Shown piece after piece: positions 10,536 to 22,562 of a stretch of 64,000 nucleotides of DNA. Numbering within the stretch: position 1 is the stretch's first letter; the number at the start of each line of letters is the position of its first letter. This DNA comes from Neckera pumila (lineage: Eukaryota; Streptophyta; Bryopsida; Hypnales; Neckeraceae), in assembly GCA_963969595.1 (NCBI GenBank), contig OZ018409.1:29711282-29775281 (forward strand). Direction: 5' to 3'. The notes under the pieces are model-generated. The model saw only the letters and a program-made list of their open reading frames with translations, searched no databases and was not told the origin of the DNA. A program made the translations under genes and the position numbers.

Positions 10536-12022
10536 ACACCACCAAAGGACGCACGGTCCGGGAGATCTCAACGTAACAAAACAAAACAAATAGGTCTCTA
10601 AATATAGATTAAAAAAACCATGCTAACTTAATATATGGATTTTTTCGGTAAGAATTTTTTGAGATCTACAAAAATCATTCATCTTTTGGTCTCATTGTTC
10701 TTTCAAGGTTAAGGAACTATATTTCAAATTTTGAAGTCTATCTAGAACTATATATTTTGATACATTCAATTTCAGTAATGTCACGACATTACAAAGTACA
10801 TAAGATTATTCATCAAGGCAAAAAAGATCTTTTCATAGAAGAAATAGTAGTGAATATTTGTTGGAGTGTTGAAATTTTCAACTAGTACCATAGGTGAAGT
10901 GGGAATGAAAAATAGGACAATACATGTGAAACAAGTCTCTACATTGAAGACATTGATATTCGTCCAATAGCTCTTTTTCAATGAATGGTTTCAAGGATTT
11001 TTTCTACATTCAAAAATGAATAAATTGTCTTTTCCAAAGCCACTTTGCTACCATTGCTCAATAATGTTATACAAATAGCATGAGGTTTATTATTTAGCTA
11101 CTATGGAATATGTGTTTGTAAGCATCATCTTAATTGAAGGTAACTTCATCATTTTTTGAAAATATTGTCAATATTTGTCTGTTTGTATTTTTTTTGTATA
11201 AGTTTTTTCAAAAAATCACTATATGAAAAATTGCCTCTAAAACCCAAGGGCTTTGAAAGTTGAATACCTTTTCATTGTCTAAAACTTACTATATTTTCAT
11301 TAGAACATCTAAATCTTTAGAAAATTTTAAGTTGGAGAACTTTTGGATAATATAATCACAAGATTCAATAGTTGAGGACCATAATATTTAATTTATATTT
11401 TTTAATGATGTATCATTTGTATTATTTATTTGGAGAAATACTACTCTAAGATTTTACATTTCTATGTTGGTATCTTAGGCCACTTACTCCTTGAAGTGTA
11501 AAAGAATGAGTTGAATGGACTATAAATGAATCAAATACTTTCTTAAACAAGGAACATAGAGTTTTTGATAATTAAGTTGACAAATCCATGGCATAATGTT
11601 ACTAGTAAAACAATGGTATGCAATGTACAATTATGTAATATGTGTCAAATTTTGGCTTTCCGTCAATGATAAATAATTAGGAAGTTTTTGAAAATCTTTC
11701 AAATTGGAGATGACAATGATTTGTCTCCATGATGAAACCTTCATCTAGCTCCTACTGTCATCTTCATCACCTATTTTAAACTTTTTTCATTGTCTTGCTC
11801 AACATTCACTTACTCCTTAATTTCCTCATATTATGTTATATTTGGATTTATTTGTAGATTCTTCTAAATATGTAAATCTAATAATTAGATGTTTATACAA
11901 TATTCCTATTTTGGAAGTCAAAAGAGTCCTTGCGGAAGAGTTAAAGATTTCTAACTATGCTTTTATTTTTGGAGCATTGTCAAGTATTTACATAAATTTT
12001 TGTAGATAAAGCGATTCTTTTA
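10536..12022. other. AT-rich intergenic DNA, nothing recognised
   Basis: No coding or RNA features found by eye. Confidence 0.5.
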
Positions 12023-12945
12023 TTAATTCCTAAATGCCCAAGGCCTTTTTTGAGCTTCTAGGAATTTGTACTATATTGAATAAAAAGCCAACATTTTGAT
12101 AAGTTGTATCAATTTTTTTTTAATTGTAACCATACAAAATCAATAAGACATATTAGAGACTACATAGGAAAAGAAAACACAACAATATCACTTATGGATT
12201 AGAAGATCATAATATTTGATCATGAGTGTTCAAATTGTAAAAGTGATTAGAAGTCTTTCAATCTTCTTTTCACATGTCAAATCTAAAAAGTTGGTCACCA
12301 AAAAATATGAGGTTAAAGGCCTAACATGGCTTCTCAAAATCTACTCAACAATTTTTTTAAATGAATTTCTCATTAGATGAAATTTGAGGGCATGGGAGGG
12401 TTGTTTTAGGCCCGTTCCCAAATCTGGCCAAATCTTGTAATCAACCAGTACGGACTATTAGAATTTTTTTTTGCAAAAAAATAAATAAATAAATAAATTT
12501 TTTACCCCATATATCATTTTAGGCAATTTTTCATTTTTTATTTTATTTTTTTGAAAATGATGTGTCACCATTTCAACCACATCAACCAGCTGCTTTCTTG
12601 CGTTCCGTAGTCTGGGAACGCAGGATAACTCACGGGCTCTTGGAGGCCTCAAATCTCTTCTAATGCATGTTATTTTTTCTCCAGTATCTAGTGTATTGAG
12701 GCTCATTTCCAAGAGCCCTGAACATTGCAAAAAGTCAAGATTGCAATGGACACCCTTGCACAAAATCTTGAATAGAAAAATCATAATCAATCATTTTCAA
12801 AATCGGATTTTTGATGCTAAAACTAGACTTCAAAAAGAATTTTTTCAAAAATATAAACTACTCAAAATAGCAATTGGTTGTGTTTTATTTAACTTCAAAA
12901 CATTGTCGATACCAAAATTTGGTGCCTCAAGCATTTAGGGGTTAA
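12023..12945. mobile_element. TTAA-bounded element, family C, copy C1 (923 bp)
   Basis: The left end is TTAATTCCTAAATGCCCAAGG and the right end CATTTAGGGGTTAA. Termini are inverted, TTAA-flanked and similar to, but distinct from, family A (CTAAATGCCC instead of CTAAAGGACC). The interior shares 'aaaagccaacattttgataag' with copy C2 at 22,266 and carries a GCGTTCC...GGAACGC hairpin near 12,600. No transposase frame. Confidence 0.65.
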
Positions 12946-12949
12946 CTAA

Positions 12950-13145
12950 AAATAACCGTACTAACCATCTAATTGAAATCACTTTGGCTTAGGGGACACT
13001 TCCTATAATTGTTCTTTCAAATTCTAGATTAGATATGTGAAAATTAGATTTACCTTTGTACTAATCATCTAATTGCAATAACTATTGGTTTACTGGAGAC
13101 ATCTTGTGATTGCTCTTTAGAGTTCTAGATTACTATGAGTCAAGG
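12950..13145 (+). repeat. Tandem duplication, about 100-bp unit
   Basis: Two diverged copies: 'gtactaaccatctaattg' near 12,958 and 'gtactaatcatctaattg' near 13,057. Each is followed by a 'ggagaca' type block and 'ttctagatta'. Confidence 0.6.
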
Positions 13146-13907
13146 TCTAACTTGTGATTGCTCAGGTGTGACTTGGCACTCAGGTGCCAAAATTGAATTA
13201 CCACATCAGATTCTCAAGGGTCCACGTCACCTCATACCATTTACAAGATGACATGTGACACTTTTTTACAAAATAACTTAATTTCTACTCATATAGGGTA
13301 AGCAAGAGTGAATTCTCTATACATTTTTTGTATTTGAAGTTCTAAAATTATGCATACTACAATAATTAATTTTGACCTCAATGGTTCCACAAGGTCATGC
13401 TCTACGGGACCAAAACCTCAATCTTGAAAAGAACTCAATACAATTACAATTCTTCGAACCATAGAACTTTTCATTTCAAAAAGAACCAAATTTGGGTTAG
13501 AATTCAAATGCAAATTGAAATGCAAATTGACAAAGAATACAAGTGGAACAAGAACAAAGATGCACTTTAGAATAAGAAATGAAAGAGAATGACAAATTGA
13601 CAATTTATGGACAATTTAATGGACATGTCATACATGAACCTCAGAATGGTAATTGCAGATGATGTTGAAGTTTAGGCATAGAAACACAAGGTCTTTTCGA
13701 CGAGATGTCAGCCAGACCAAGGCGACAATTCATCTAAATAACACGCGTGTACATGAGTAAATAAATTGAAATTCATTCGAGTACTTGCCAGGAAACTTAT
13801 CAAAGACTACAGTTTAGCGCCTCCGTTATATTACTATTCGATACTGATTCGGTAAAAGAAACATGAAGCCAACCCAACATTTTGGGACGTCTTGCTAGAA
13901 ACCATTT
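13146..13907 (-). other. Intergenic DNA and presumed 3' UTR of the LCYE gene
   Basis: No independent gene recognised. The part near 13,700-13,907 probably forms the LCYE 3' UTR; the poly(A) site cannot be placed. Confidence 0.4.
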
Positions 13908-16900
13908 CTATGCTTGCTTAACTGGTTCCAAATCCTGAGAATTAGAGCTCACAGCTCCAAGACCCGTATAGGTCTGCAATAATGTCATTCCACTGGGATC
14001 TTGAATCAAGTGCTGAACAAGTCGAAAGCGCAACGAATTTGGGGCGACCACGAAGGTTGCAAGAGCGAACCAAATGAGATCCAGTGATGAGAGCTTAGAG
14101 CCAAGAAAACCCTTCCATAACCTGCCATAGAGGGACACAATTCTTAATCTTATGACCTGGTAACTAACAATTCCAGATCACAAAATACACATTTGGCATT
14201 GAATAAAAAACAGACATACCATTCAGGAAGTCGGAAAAATGTGACGAAAAAATCTTTGATACCAGGAGTATCCAATTGTAGAATGAGCTCTAATCCAAAT
14301 TGGAAAAAAGCTCGCTGCCTCTTTCTTTCGCTGGACCACAAGACATTCCATGCTGCAAAATAAACAAAAACACCTCTTCAGAAACAAGCAGGAAAAACGA
14401 CAGAATACATAAATACCTATACGCCTAATTACGAGGGTCCTTATTTCTCATCATACGTCAGAATTCGAGAAAAAACGTATATTACGAGATTATCACGCAA
14501 TACTGTTAGAACTATAAATATTTATTGGACATTACCAAATGCGACTAATAAGCGCAATCTAGACATAGCCACAATAAGAAGTAAAAACGGTTCTGAGCGA
14601 AGACGAATGATTAGATTCCAAATTTGCTCGCATTAACACCAGGAATTCAATCAATAGCTGCCAAAAGACCAAAATCAACAAGTTACAAACTACATAGATT
14701 TTGTCAATCCAATCGTACCTTCATAGGCAGCTTCTTGAGAGTTTGAGACAATGGACCTGCCATCTGAAATCTTAAGAGCCCTAGCAATGGCTGCAGCGTA
14801 GACTGGAGCTTCAGATAGTGAGCGCACTACTGAGTAGCCTGTGGTCATCAGCAGAGACATCCTTTAATAGCTTCACCAAATCTTCAGATATCCCGCTATC
14901 GATCCAAAAAACAAGAAGTTCGACGTTCTGGACATTTTCAGAACTTAAGAGCTCTCTGGTAGCATCTACAGACAGTACAGAGACGTACCACTTACCAGTA
15001 GCCGGGTGAATCATGCTAGCAGCGGCACCGAAACCCAGTTGTCTTTGGCTTGTCAAGGGTAAGCTACCTCCCACGGGAATATATGACCACTCCTGCACCG
15101 CAAAACTTAAATAAATAAAAAAACATAGTCATGTCCTCAGAAGGTTCAACTATTGATAAGCATCCTGACAGCAACACCATCTGCACAGCCGTTATTGATA
15201 CGAAGTGCTAGACCAAGATTTGGAATTACCTCTTCATGTACATGTAAAATCTTTACGTCCATTTTGTTTAAACGCTCCTGCAGCCTAGCTTTAAGAATAC
15301 TAAAAGGCATGGCCGGTCTTGCAGCAAGACATGTTTCCTGAAAACATCACCCAACAAATTGACTTCAGATACAAGGAATACAACTCCCTGAAAAAGCAGC
15401 CTTCAAAATTCAAGCAGATAATGACACGCGAATGCACTATCCTCTAGAGAAGCCGAGCTTACCTCGAAGAAAACGCGGTGGGGTGAAATAGGCATTGCGT
15501 ACAAGAATGTGGGGATCTCCTCAGAATCAACACTTCCAGCGTCTCGACATTTGTGATCTCGATAGTCCATAAAAAGCATAAAATCAGGATCATAAGGATA
15601 ATGTTCAACCTGTGCAACAGCGAAAAGTGAGAATTTGTAAAATTCTTCCGAACTGAGGACCAGCAGCAATGATAAAGAAAAACAAACCTGGAAAAGTTGG
15701 ACGACTGCAACTTCAAGGTATATATTGCTCGTGAATAAATCCATAATGGAGCATATCCACGGGATATAATGATCGCCAACTCGTTTAACGATCAAATGAC
15801 CAGTTCAACGGGGAAGAGACATATCATACTCCGCGCAGGACAATTTACCTCCACTTCCACCCCGTAAGCAGTTTGGACACCGACTCCTGGACCGCCTGGC
15901 TCATACTTCAGGAATTTGCCAGCAGCTGCTCCAGAGGCGACTGCAACAAGTCTGCTTCCAAAAGGAGATGTCACTACCGAACAAGTCTCGAAAGGATATC
16001 CATTGGCGAAAGAGTTTCGAACCTCCTTTTGACACACGCTCAGCAATGGTATCACTTTAAAACAAAGGAAACGAGGAACTTTCAGCTGCTTAAGTACTAA
16101 CTGACTTAGTAAACCAAGACGATGAAAGCGAATAAGCGATACCTGCTCCTAATGGCTCTTCCGCTGGAGCACACAACGGAACTCAAGTCCTCATTGATTT
16201 CCAATATCCTATCAACCTTTGAATCAAGAAAACCAACTCCTGTCTCAGCACACCTGCAGTTATCCAAATCAAAAGCTGCTTTGTCATCCTATTGCACAGC
16301 TTCCAGAATTGAACACTACTATTATTGACCGGTAACATTCCTCTACCAGGCATTTTCACATCGTTCAATTTCAAAAGTCGCGAAACACGCACCTCTTCAT
16401 GAGCTCCTCTCTAAGAAGAGTCCGACTAACCCGACCATACGCACGCCCTATCATAATGGGAGAACCTCCTTCAATATACATTGCAGAGTCTCTCCAAGTC
16501 TGCTCTATGCAATTCTCGAGCCCCAGTGCTGCACGATGAAAATCTGGACGTCATAACTCAACATCTCGCGAATAAAGCAAACGTGGAGAAATACGTTGAC
16601 ACGACCGAATTCCTCTACACATCTCCTCTTTCTGCCAGAAATCTCGAGAATCTTCGTTCTTTGGTTGAATATTCGTGGAATCAACTTAACTACCGTAATC
16701 ACAGATTGAGCAACCTACGGTCTCCCGCTACTCAAAATGCAAATTGAAGTCCTCCAAACTCTTCAGGGAGCTTGCAATGCTAGTAGGAGTCTCCAAGAAT
16801 ATACGCGAAGAAAATGTCTTCACCCTTTCCTATGAAGATACTCCACTGCAACTCCGTTGACCGCACTTTCGAAACGAAGAGGCCTTCTTCCAGTTAGCGT

Positions 16901-17977
16901 AACCAATAGAAGAGAGAGTATGCAAGACATGACACTCAGACAATTCGGTGACAAAATCGACAAGTAGCTCGAGGACAAATCGTACCGTCGAATTCGTCTG
17001 TCCAGACACCGTAATTGTTAACGAACGGCAAGTCAGGGCCAACAAGACCAACACTAAGGCCCTGTTTCGCTGCCTCGGCCGCCAGGCACATTCCCGCAGG
17101 TCCACAACCTACCACCACCAAGTCTAATACTTTGTCCGCCAGAGGTTGTAACTGCACCAACCAAGGACCAATTTCAGTTCTGACACGAACCAAAAAATTC
17201 TCAGTCAATTCGCTTTCCCGACATACTGAAGAAATTACTAACAAAGATGCACAAGACCTGAGAGTACATGATTCAAAGGAAGAAAACGTCCACTGACGTC
17301 TCGCACCAGCATCAGCACTTTTGCTGGCTATCAATTAATCGCATAGCACAAGATGAAGGACGTAAACTACCGCCAGCATTATTTGAAACTCATCACACGT
17401 TCGCCTTATCAGCAATTTTAGGTTACAATCGCCCTCAGTGTCTCCTCATACCAAGAATTCACATGAAAGGGATGCGCTATGATTCAGAACACGAAGACAT
17501 CCAGTGGCGTGCTATCAGCACTTCCTCTCACTATCCATCAATCAAATAATTCGAGACGAAGGACATGCACAGCAGCCAGCATTACTTGCTCCACGCAAAC
17601 ATCTCATCATTGCTCACCTTATCAGCAATTTTCGGTTGTTCAAAAACCTTATTCGCCTGCAGCTGCACAAGATCCAGTTCCTCTCCACCGGACTTGATGT
17701 AATCCTCCCTATCCTCCGCCACTCCATCGTAGGGACGCGTCGAAACCGTCGCCGAAACCGTCGCCGAAGCACAAACAGACGGAAAATGCTGCTGCTGCTG
17801 ATATCTCCCCTTCCGCCTCACGCCACGACTAACCACGACATTGCTCCGACGAGCAGGAAGCCGCAGCCAATTGCTGCGACGCCCGCCACAAACAACAGCT
17901 GCGAACGGCTTCGCAGGGGAAGAAGTAGCCGAAGAACAAGCAGAAGAAGAGTGAAGGTGCGGTACCGCGCCTCCCAT
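13908..17977 (-). CDS. LCYE: Lycopene epsilon-cyclase, chloroplastic
   Basis: Eleven exons: 17977-17618, 17151-16986, 16528-16393, 16253-16143, 15951-15849, 15609-15463, 15337-15230, 15092-14996, 14838-14719, 14352-14220, 14121-13908. All introns are GT-AG and phases agree, giving 564 residues. It adds an epsilon ring to lycopene in plastids, the branch to alpha-carotene and lutein. Residues 1 to about 75 are a Ser/Ala/Arg-rich transit peptide. The FAD motif GCGPAG is at 135-140, then VGLVGPDLPFVNNYGVW, which is epsilon- and not beta-type. GRAYGRVSR, FLYAMP (327-332) and the catalytic-type FFEET (339-343) follow, with hydrophobic helices near the C-terminus. The C-terminus is about 15 residues longer than in Arabidopsis LUT2. 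The first ATG in frame is at 17,977; the frame opens upstream only with GTG. A 9-codon upstream ORF overlaps it. Assignment is very secure. Confidence 0.96.
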
Positions 17978-18006
17978 CACGAGCACACAGGACGCGTCCA
18001 CACCAT
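17977..18006 (-). promoter_or_regulatory. Nine-codon upstream ORF whose stop overlaps the LCYE start (TGATG)
   Basis: An ATG at 18,006-18,004 opens a frame of nine codons (MVWTRPVCS) ending in TGA at 17,979-17,977. The A of that stop is the A of the LCYE ATG (17,977-17,975). If the transcript starts upstream, ribosomes meet this ORF immediately before the main start. Such overlaps can reduce or couple translation; regulation here is an inference. Confidence 0.6.
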
Positions 18007-18470
18007 CGGCAACAATAAGAAGAAATCAAAGAAAATGCCAAATCAAAATCAAACGCCGTATTCAACAATGTCCATCGAAATGCGAAATTCGGCGCTCGCC
18101 AAGAAGAAGCGAGAGGCCACCAAAATGCACAACCGCGAGCTCGGAAGAAGCGCAAGAAGAAGGAGAAATCCAAAACTCAGTGCGGAAAGGAATTCGGAAG
18201 GAGGTGAGCAGAGGAAAATTTGCTGCGAGGGGAGATAACTGCACGCAGGGGAGCGAAGGAGAGGGGGGGCAGAGTGGTATTGGTGATAATCTCCGGGAGC
18301 CAGTGAGGAGATGAGATGCTGGATATTGGTGGCCCACTCTCCTTCCCTCCGAAGCGGCAGCCTTGACGAACTGGTTGACGTTGACGAAATCTTTTCGACG
18401 GACGACATCCCCACTCCTCCGTCCGTCCACTCTTTTTTGACGTCCGTGAGAACTCCGGGCTAGTCACGTG
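18007..18470 (-). promoter_or_regulatory. LCYE 5' UTR/promoter with G-box (CACGTG)
   Basis: A GC-richer, pyrimidine-rich leader (on the minus strand) extends to about 18,470. A palindromic G-box CACGTG sits at 18,465-18,470, and an ACGT-core TGACGTCC at 18,438-18,445. G-boxes are bound by PIF bHLH and HY5 bZIP factors, known regulators of carotenoid genes in Arabidopsis; function here is inferred from position. Confidence 0.5.
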
Positions 18471-19257
18471 GAAATCATACCGTGTGAATCATTTGCTTTA
18501 ATCATACTACTAAAATCATCATACTACTAAAATCATAACTCCCTCTGTAATATCACAAATGCTACCATTAATAATAGGGGCTCATGCTTGCTATGCTATG
18601 CATTCATTGTATCAGAAATTAGTAAAATTTTAATATATTTGAATAGAATGCATGATAATGATTTCAATAAGTCTTTGACATAATTAATTTTAATATTTTG
18701 TAAAAATATTTTCAATCATGCATACATAAAAATAATATTTTCACACAATGTTGTATTACAAAAATAGAATAGTAGTTTGCAATCACCTTTGTAATATTAT
18801 TTTTACAACTTTTATGATTTCAAAATTCTATTGCTACTACCAAATGATTTGAGAAATTTATTCAACTGAAGCAATTTTGGACTTCACAACGATTAAGTTA
18901 TTCATGAAGTTTTTGAGATTTACAATTTTTTCTTTCCAATTCACCAAATTTTTGGATTGCCATTGTTTATAACAATTGAGTCAACTTTTGAATGCATTAC
19001 AATAAATGTGTATCTTTTACAATATTCACCATTGTATATATTTCATTCATCATTTAATAAATTTCTATTGTAAATTTCAATATATGCTTACTTATAAACA
19101 AAATTATACAAAGATTTTAGTAATTTTTATTTGAAGATTTATTGAAATTTTTGTTTTGCATTTTATCTAATACATAAAAATTCTAATAAAATTCTAATGA
19201 TGAATGCGTAGCACAGCAAGCGCCAACTGCTAGTTTGCTTTAAAAAAATAGGGGCAC
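18471..19257. other. AT-rich intergenic DNA, nothing recognised
   Basis: Very AT-rich with an early 'atcatactactaaa' direct repeat (18,500-18,535). No gene. Confidence 0.5.
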
Positions 19258-19399
19258 TTATTGGAGGTTAAACTACTGTGCAAGACCTCCCCTTTTTACA
19301 CAAAATTTCAAGGATAAACATCTGCACTTTTGTCTTACTTAGAAAGATTCTTTGTCATCTATAGAACACTTCATGCCTACAGTGACATTATAAGGTTAA
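19258..19399. mobile_element. Small TTAA-type element, family D, copy D1 (truncated)
   Basis: Matches the right two thirds of D2: 'aaactactgt', a 'cctccc' block, 'acttttgtc', then a 'gacattataaggttaa' end. The left part is missing. It shares its terminal TTAA (19,396-19,399) with D2. Confidence 0.6.
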
Positions 19400-19626
19400 A
19401 CCCTCAAGACAAAGGGGTGATTCTAGAAATCATCCCTTTTCATTCACCATGTGAATTGTTGGCTTAAGATATAGCAAAAGCAGTCATTGAAAGTCAAACT
19501 ACTGTAAAAAAACCTCCTCTTTCCAGAACAAAATTTTGAGAATGAATAATTGCACTTCTGTCCTATATAGGATAATCTTTATCATTCATCGACCACAAAA
19601 CATCCGCCTTGACGTTTAAAGGTTAA
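19396..19626. mobile_element. Small TTAA-bounded element, family D, copy D2 (231 bp)
   Basis: Begins TTAAACCCTCAAGAC and ends GACGTTTAAAGGTTAA, with TTAA at both borders. Copy D3 (36,981) has the same length and internal order. Confidence 0.7.
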
Positions 19627-20487
19627 GCACTAGGTGGTCTAATGCTACCAAAAAATCGTGCCAATTATATTCCACAATTGCCCGATATCTGGGGACAAGA
19701 AGAATATCAAGAACTGGCATGATAAGTGGCAACCCGCTCTCTACTTAACGTAACGGAAAGTCCCCCTCCCTCGTGCCTTTAAGGTTGTAAGGACCCTGTT
19801 CCTTAGGCTTGGATTCCCGCCTCAGTTCCCGTCCTTACCTTCATAGTAGGGCCTTCACAATTCAAGAGGCCTTTGGAGGGGGCTTCCTACTATACATTTA
19901 TGCCATCTTCACCTGGTCACATTGAATCAAAAGTTGATAGTTTTTCTCACCTTGGTTCACAAAATATCAATTTTTGGATTGAATTTGGAAAACTTGAATT
20001 AATATTTGAAATTGAGGACTTCATATATATTACCTAGGGAAGGTGAAGAAATATAAAACTAAGGCCTCTTTAAAATAGGGATTACATCTTTACATCTTTA
20101 CATTTTGCACCTATATTCGGAATTTGTTTAATTTAATGTGACTATTGCAAGGAAGCAACATATATGGCCAAAGATTTAATACATCTATTATTATTTGCCA
20201 CTTATAGAGGGTCTCATATAACTTGAAGAGAGCCTAAGTATTTAGGAAGGAATTTTTGTGACATAGAATAGGTGGCGAAGTTCCACAGCAAACACCAAGG
20301 TTTATAATTATTTAAACAATAGTATCCTATCTAAGCTATTGATTAAGAGATGTTTTTCTAAATTTAGACCTGGAATCCATCTAATATCCAAGACAATGCC
20401 AAAAAAATAAATCAATTCAACTTAGCCATGGTTGCATTGACAATGGCAATAACTTTTGTATGTCAAAGTGCAAAATAATTTAGAATT
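19627..20487. other. Intergenic DNA, nothing recognised
   Basis: Contains a moderately GC-rich patch (19,720-19,890) with CCCTCC and TAGTAGG repeats but no open frame or RNA fold that I recognise. Confidence 0.45.
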
Positions 20488-21756
20488 TTGTTCAAGGCCT
20501 TCTTTTATACCAAAAAACACTCAAAACTGCCATTTCTATAGCAAAAAGTAAAAAAAATCAAACATTGCTTTTTTGGCACATTTTGGATACTAGTTAGGAT
20601 CTTACACCTAATTAGTGGGTGATTGCATTTTTTAATGCCCCTTGGTAGAAACATGAGTTCCTACTATGGGAATAGACCATAGAAATTTCAGCTCCAAATC
20701 ATTAAATTTGGAGACTCCTTACGTAGTAAAAACCCTAAAATTCAAAACGTGACAAATTAGTTTAAATGATTTTTAAATATAAAATGATTTTTGAAAATTT
20801 CTAAAAAATATGAGATATAATGAAACTCAAAAGAAGAATCTCCAATAAAAATTTCAAATTCATGTAAGTCACACTTCAGAAGTTATTGCAAAAGGAAGCT
20901 TCAACATTCCTTTTGTGACAATATTTTAGTATTGCCCAGTACCGTTCTTTCTTACAATCACCCTAGTATGAAAATGAGTGAAAAAACTTTCAAATTTTTT
21001 GACCACATGTACGGATTGCTGGATATCTATGTTAAAGTGGAATAAACAAGTTTTTTAGCACATTGCGAGACTAGATTATTTGACTTGCAACCTTCTTAAC
21101 TTTAATCTTTTGCACTACAAAGCCTTGAGCTTTAAATCTTTATGGTGGAGAATTGGATTGAGAATCTAGGGGAAAAAGAAAATTAAAAAAAACTGAATTT
21201 TTATTCTTTGAAAACTTATTAAATAGAAGTAGGTAACTAGGTACGAGATAGAAGGAAAATATAAATTATGAATATCTCTAAGATGGAATTAAAAGGCACT
21301 AATCCCAAAGGTAAGATTGTTCTAGCAAGCAAACTAAACCATGTGCAATTTTTTTTGAAAATTGAGAAAATTGCATTCAAAAATGAATCTTATAAGTTAT
21401 TTTTTCAATAAGATGGTCTAATTGCCCAAAAAACAAGATTGTCCATAACTTTCTCATAATAAATCCAAATAGAATGAATTGATGCTTTACATGTAGACAT
21501 AAATATAATCTATGAGAAAAAAAATTGATTAAAATTTTTGAAATTATTTTTGCTACCCCCTCTTCCTTGTTTTGAGCTATTTGGGCATAACTTTTGTTCT
21601 TGGACACCAATTGAAAAAAATTATATTCCCAAGAAGCTAATCAATTTTTCTATCTTCAAAAATAATTTAAGAAAATCAAGACAAAAATTGAGACTGTAGG
21701 TACTTGCTCAAAATCCTATTTGTCCACTAAAGGGACAATGGTCCTTTAGGGGTTAA
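20488..21756. mobile_element. TTAA-type element, copy A3, interrupted by nested element B1
   Basis: The left part (from 'caaggcctt') and right part (ending GGTCCTTTAGGGGTTAA at 21,756) match family A end to end once the 351-bp insertion at 20,617-20,967 is removed. The extreme left terminus is eroded. A GTCC...GGAC hairpin precedes the right end. The nesting shows that B1 inserted after A3. Confidence 0.75.
20617..20963. mobile_element. Nested miniature element B1, 347 bp, TIR GGGTGATTG, target duplication TAGT
   Basis: Starts GGGTGATTGCA and ends TACAATCACCC. It is flanked by TAGT on both sides (20,613-20,616 and 20,964-20,967). The uninterrupted site in A2 and A4 reads CTAACTAGTAT, which shows the insertion and duplication directly. 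It is an internally deleted relative of B2 at 40,728. Superfamily not assigned. Confidence 0.8.
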
Positions 21757-22265
21757 GTATGAAATAGTGTAATGACACTTTTCAAAGGACACTTTAAAGA
21801 AAGTCTACTATGTAAGAGTGGATACAAGGATGGTATTGGATGTTTTCAACTTAAAATAGAAGCACCTATAACTAAAAATTGAGGTTGAATGAAAACATTA
21901 AATTAATTTTAATACATTGGCAATTGAAAATTATAAATTTTCAAAAACATTGATAGTTGTTTGAATATGTATAATTATGCTATGAATTTGTGAAGTTCAA
22001 ATATGTGGTGTTTCCTAAAATGTGTTTTGCATTCATATATGCAAACTGTACATTTTGAACTTCCTATATCTATGTATTTTCAAGATTGGTTTAGAGTATA
22101 GTGTTGGGAATTGGATGCCTCTACCTTACTTGGAATTTTGTATGAAAAGAGAAGGTCTTATACAATACAATAGTTTGACCTTCAATGACTGCTTTTGGTG
22201 TTTTTTTAAGCAAATGATTTACACGGTACCCAAAAGACTGGATGGACCAACCCATCCTTTTGGGG
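21757..22265. other. TTAA-to-TTAA segment of about 510 bp ending in a hairpin
   Basis: Lies exactly between the TTAA of A3 and the TTAA of C2. Near its right end is a stem-loop (CCAAAAG...GGATGG / CCATCC..TTTTGG, 22,231-22,263) followed by GGGGTTAA, so it may itself be an element. No gene. Confidence 0.35.
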
Positions 22266-22562
22266 TTAACCCCTAAATGCCCAAGGCCTTTTTGGATCTT
22301 CTTGGAATTTGCTCTAAATTGAACAAAAAGCCAACATTTTGATAAGTTGTACCAATTTTTTCTGTTCAAACTAGACATGTTAGAGAGATCAAATAGGAAA
22401 AGAAAACACAACAATATCACTTATGGATTGAAAGATTATTATATTTGATCATGAAGGTGTTAAAATTGCAAAAAATGATTTTTCTCCAAGATCTAATGTA
22501 TTTGAGGCTCATTTCCAAGAGCTCTCAACACTAGAGGAAGTCAAGATTGCAATGGATACACG
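22266..22562. mobile_element. TTAA-type element, family C, copy C2 (truncated)
   Basis: Begins TTAACCCCTAAATGCCCAAGG and follows C1 through 'aaaagccaacattttgataag' and the 'ggctcatttccaagagc' block. It stops near 22,560 without a right terminus. Confidence 0.65.

Noticed and set aside
16830..17334. Cyclase exon assigned as lycopene beta-cyclase
   Set aside because: VGLVGPDLPFVNNYGVW and the C-terminal region match the epsilon type; the beta type has a different segment between the FAD motif and NNYGVW.
17582..18001. LCYE start at 18,001
   Set aside because: The codon is GTG; the first in-frame ATG is 17,977.
17504..18238. 244-codon plus-strand ORF
   Set aside because: Antisense to LCYE exon 1 and leader; Arg-rich product from the reverse of Ser/Ala codons.
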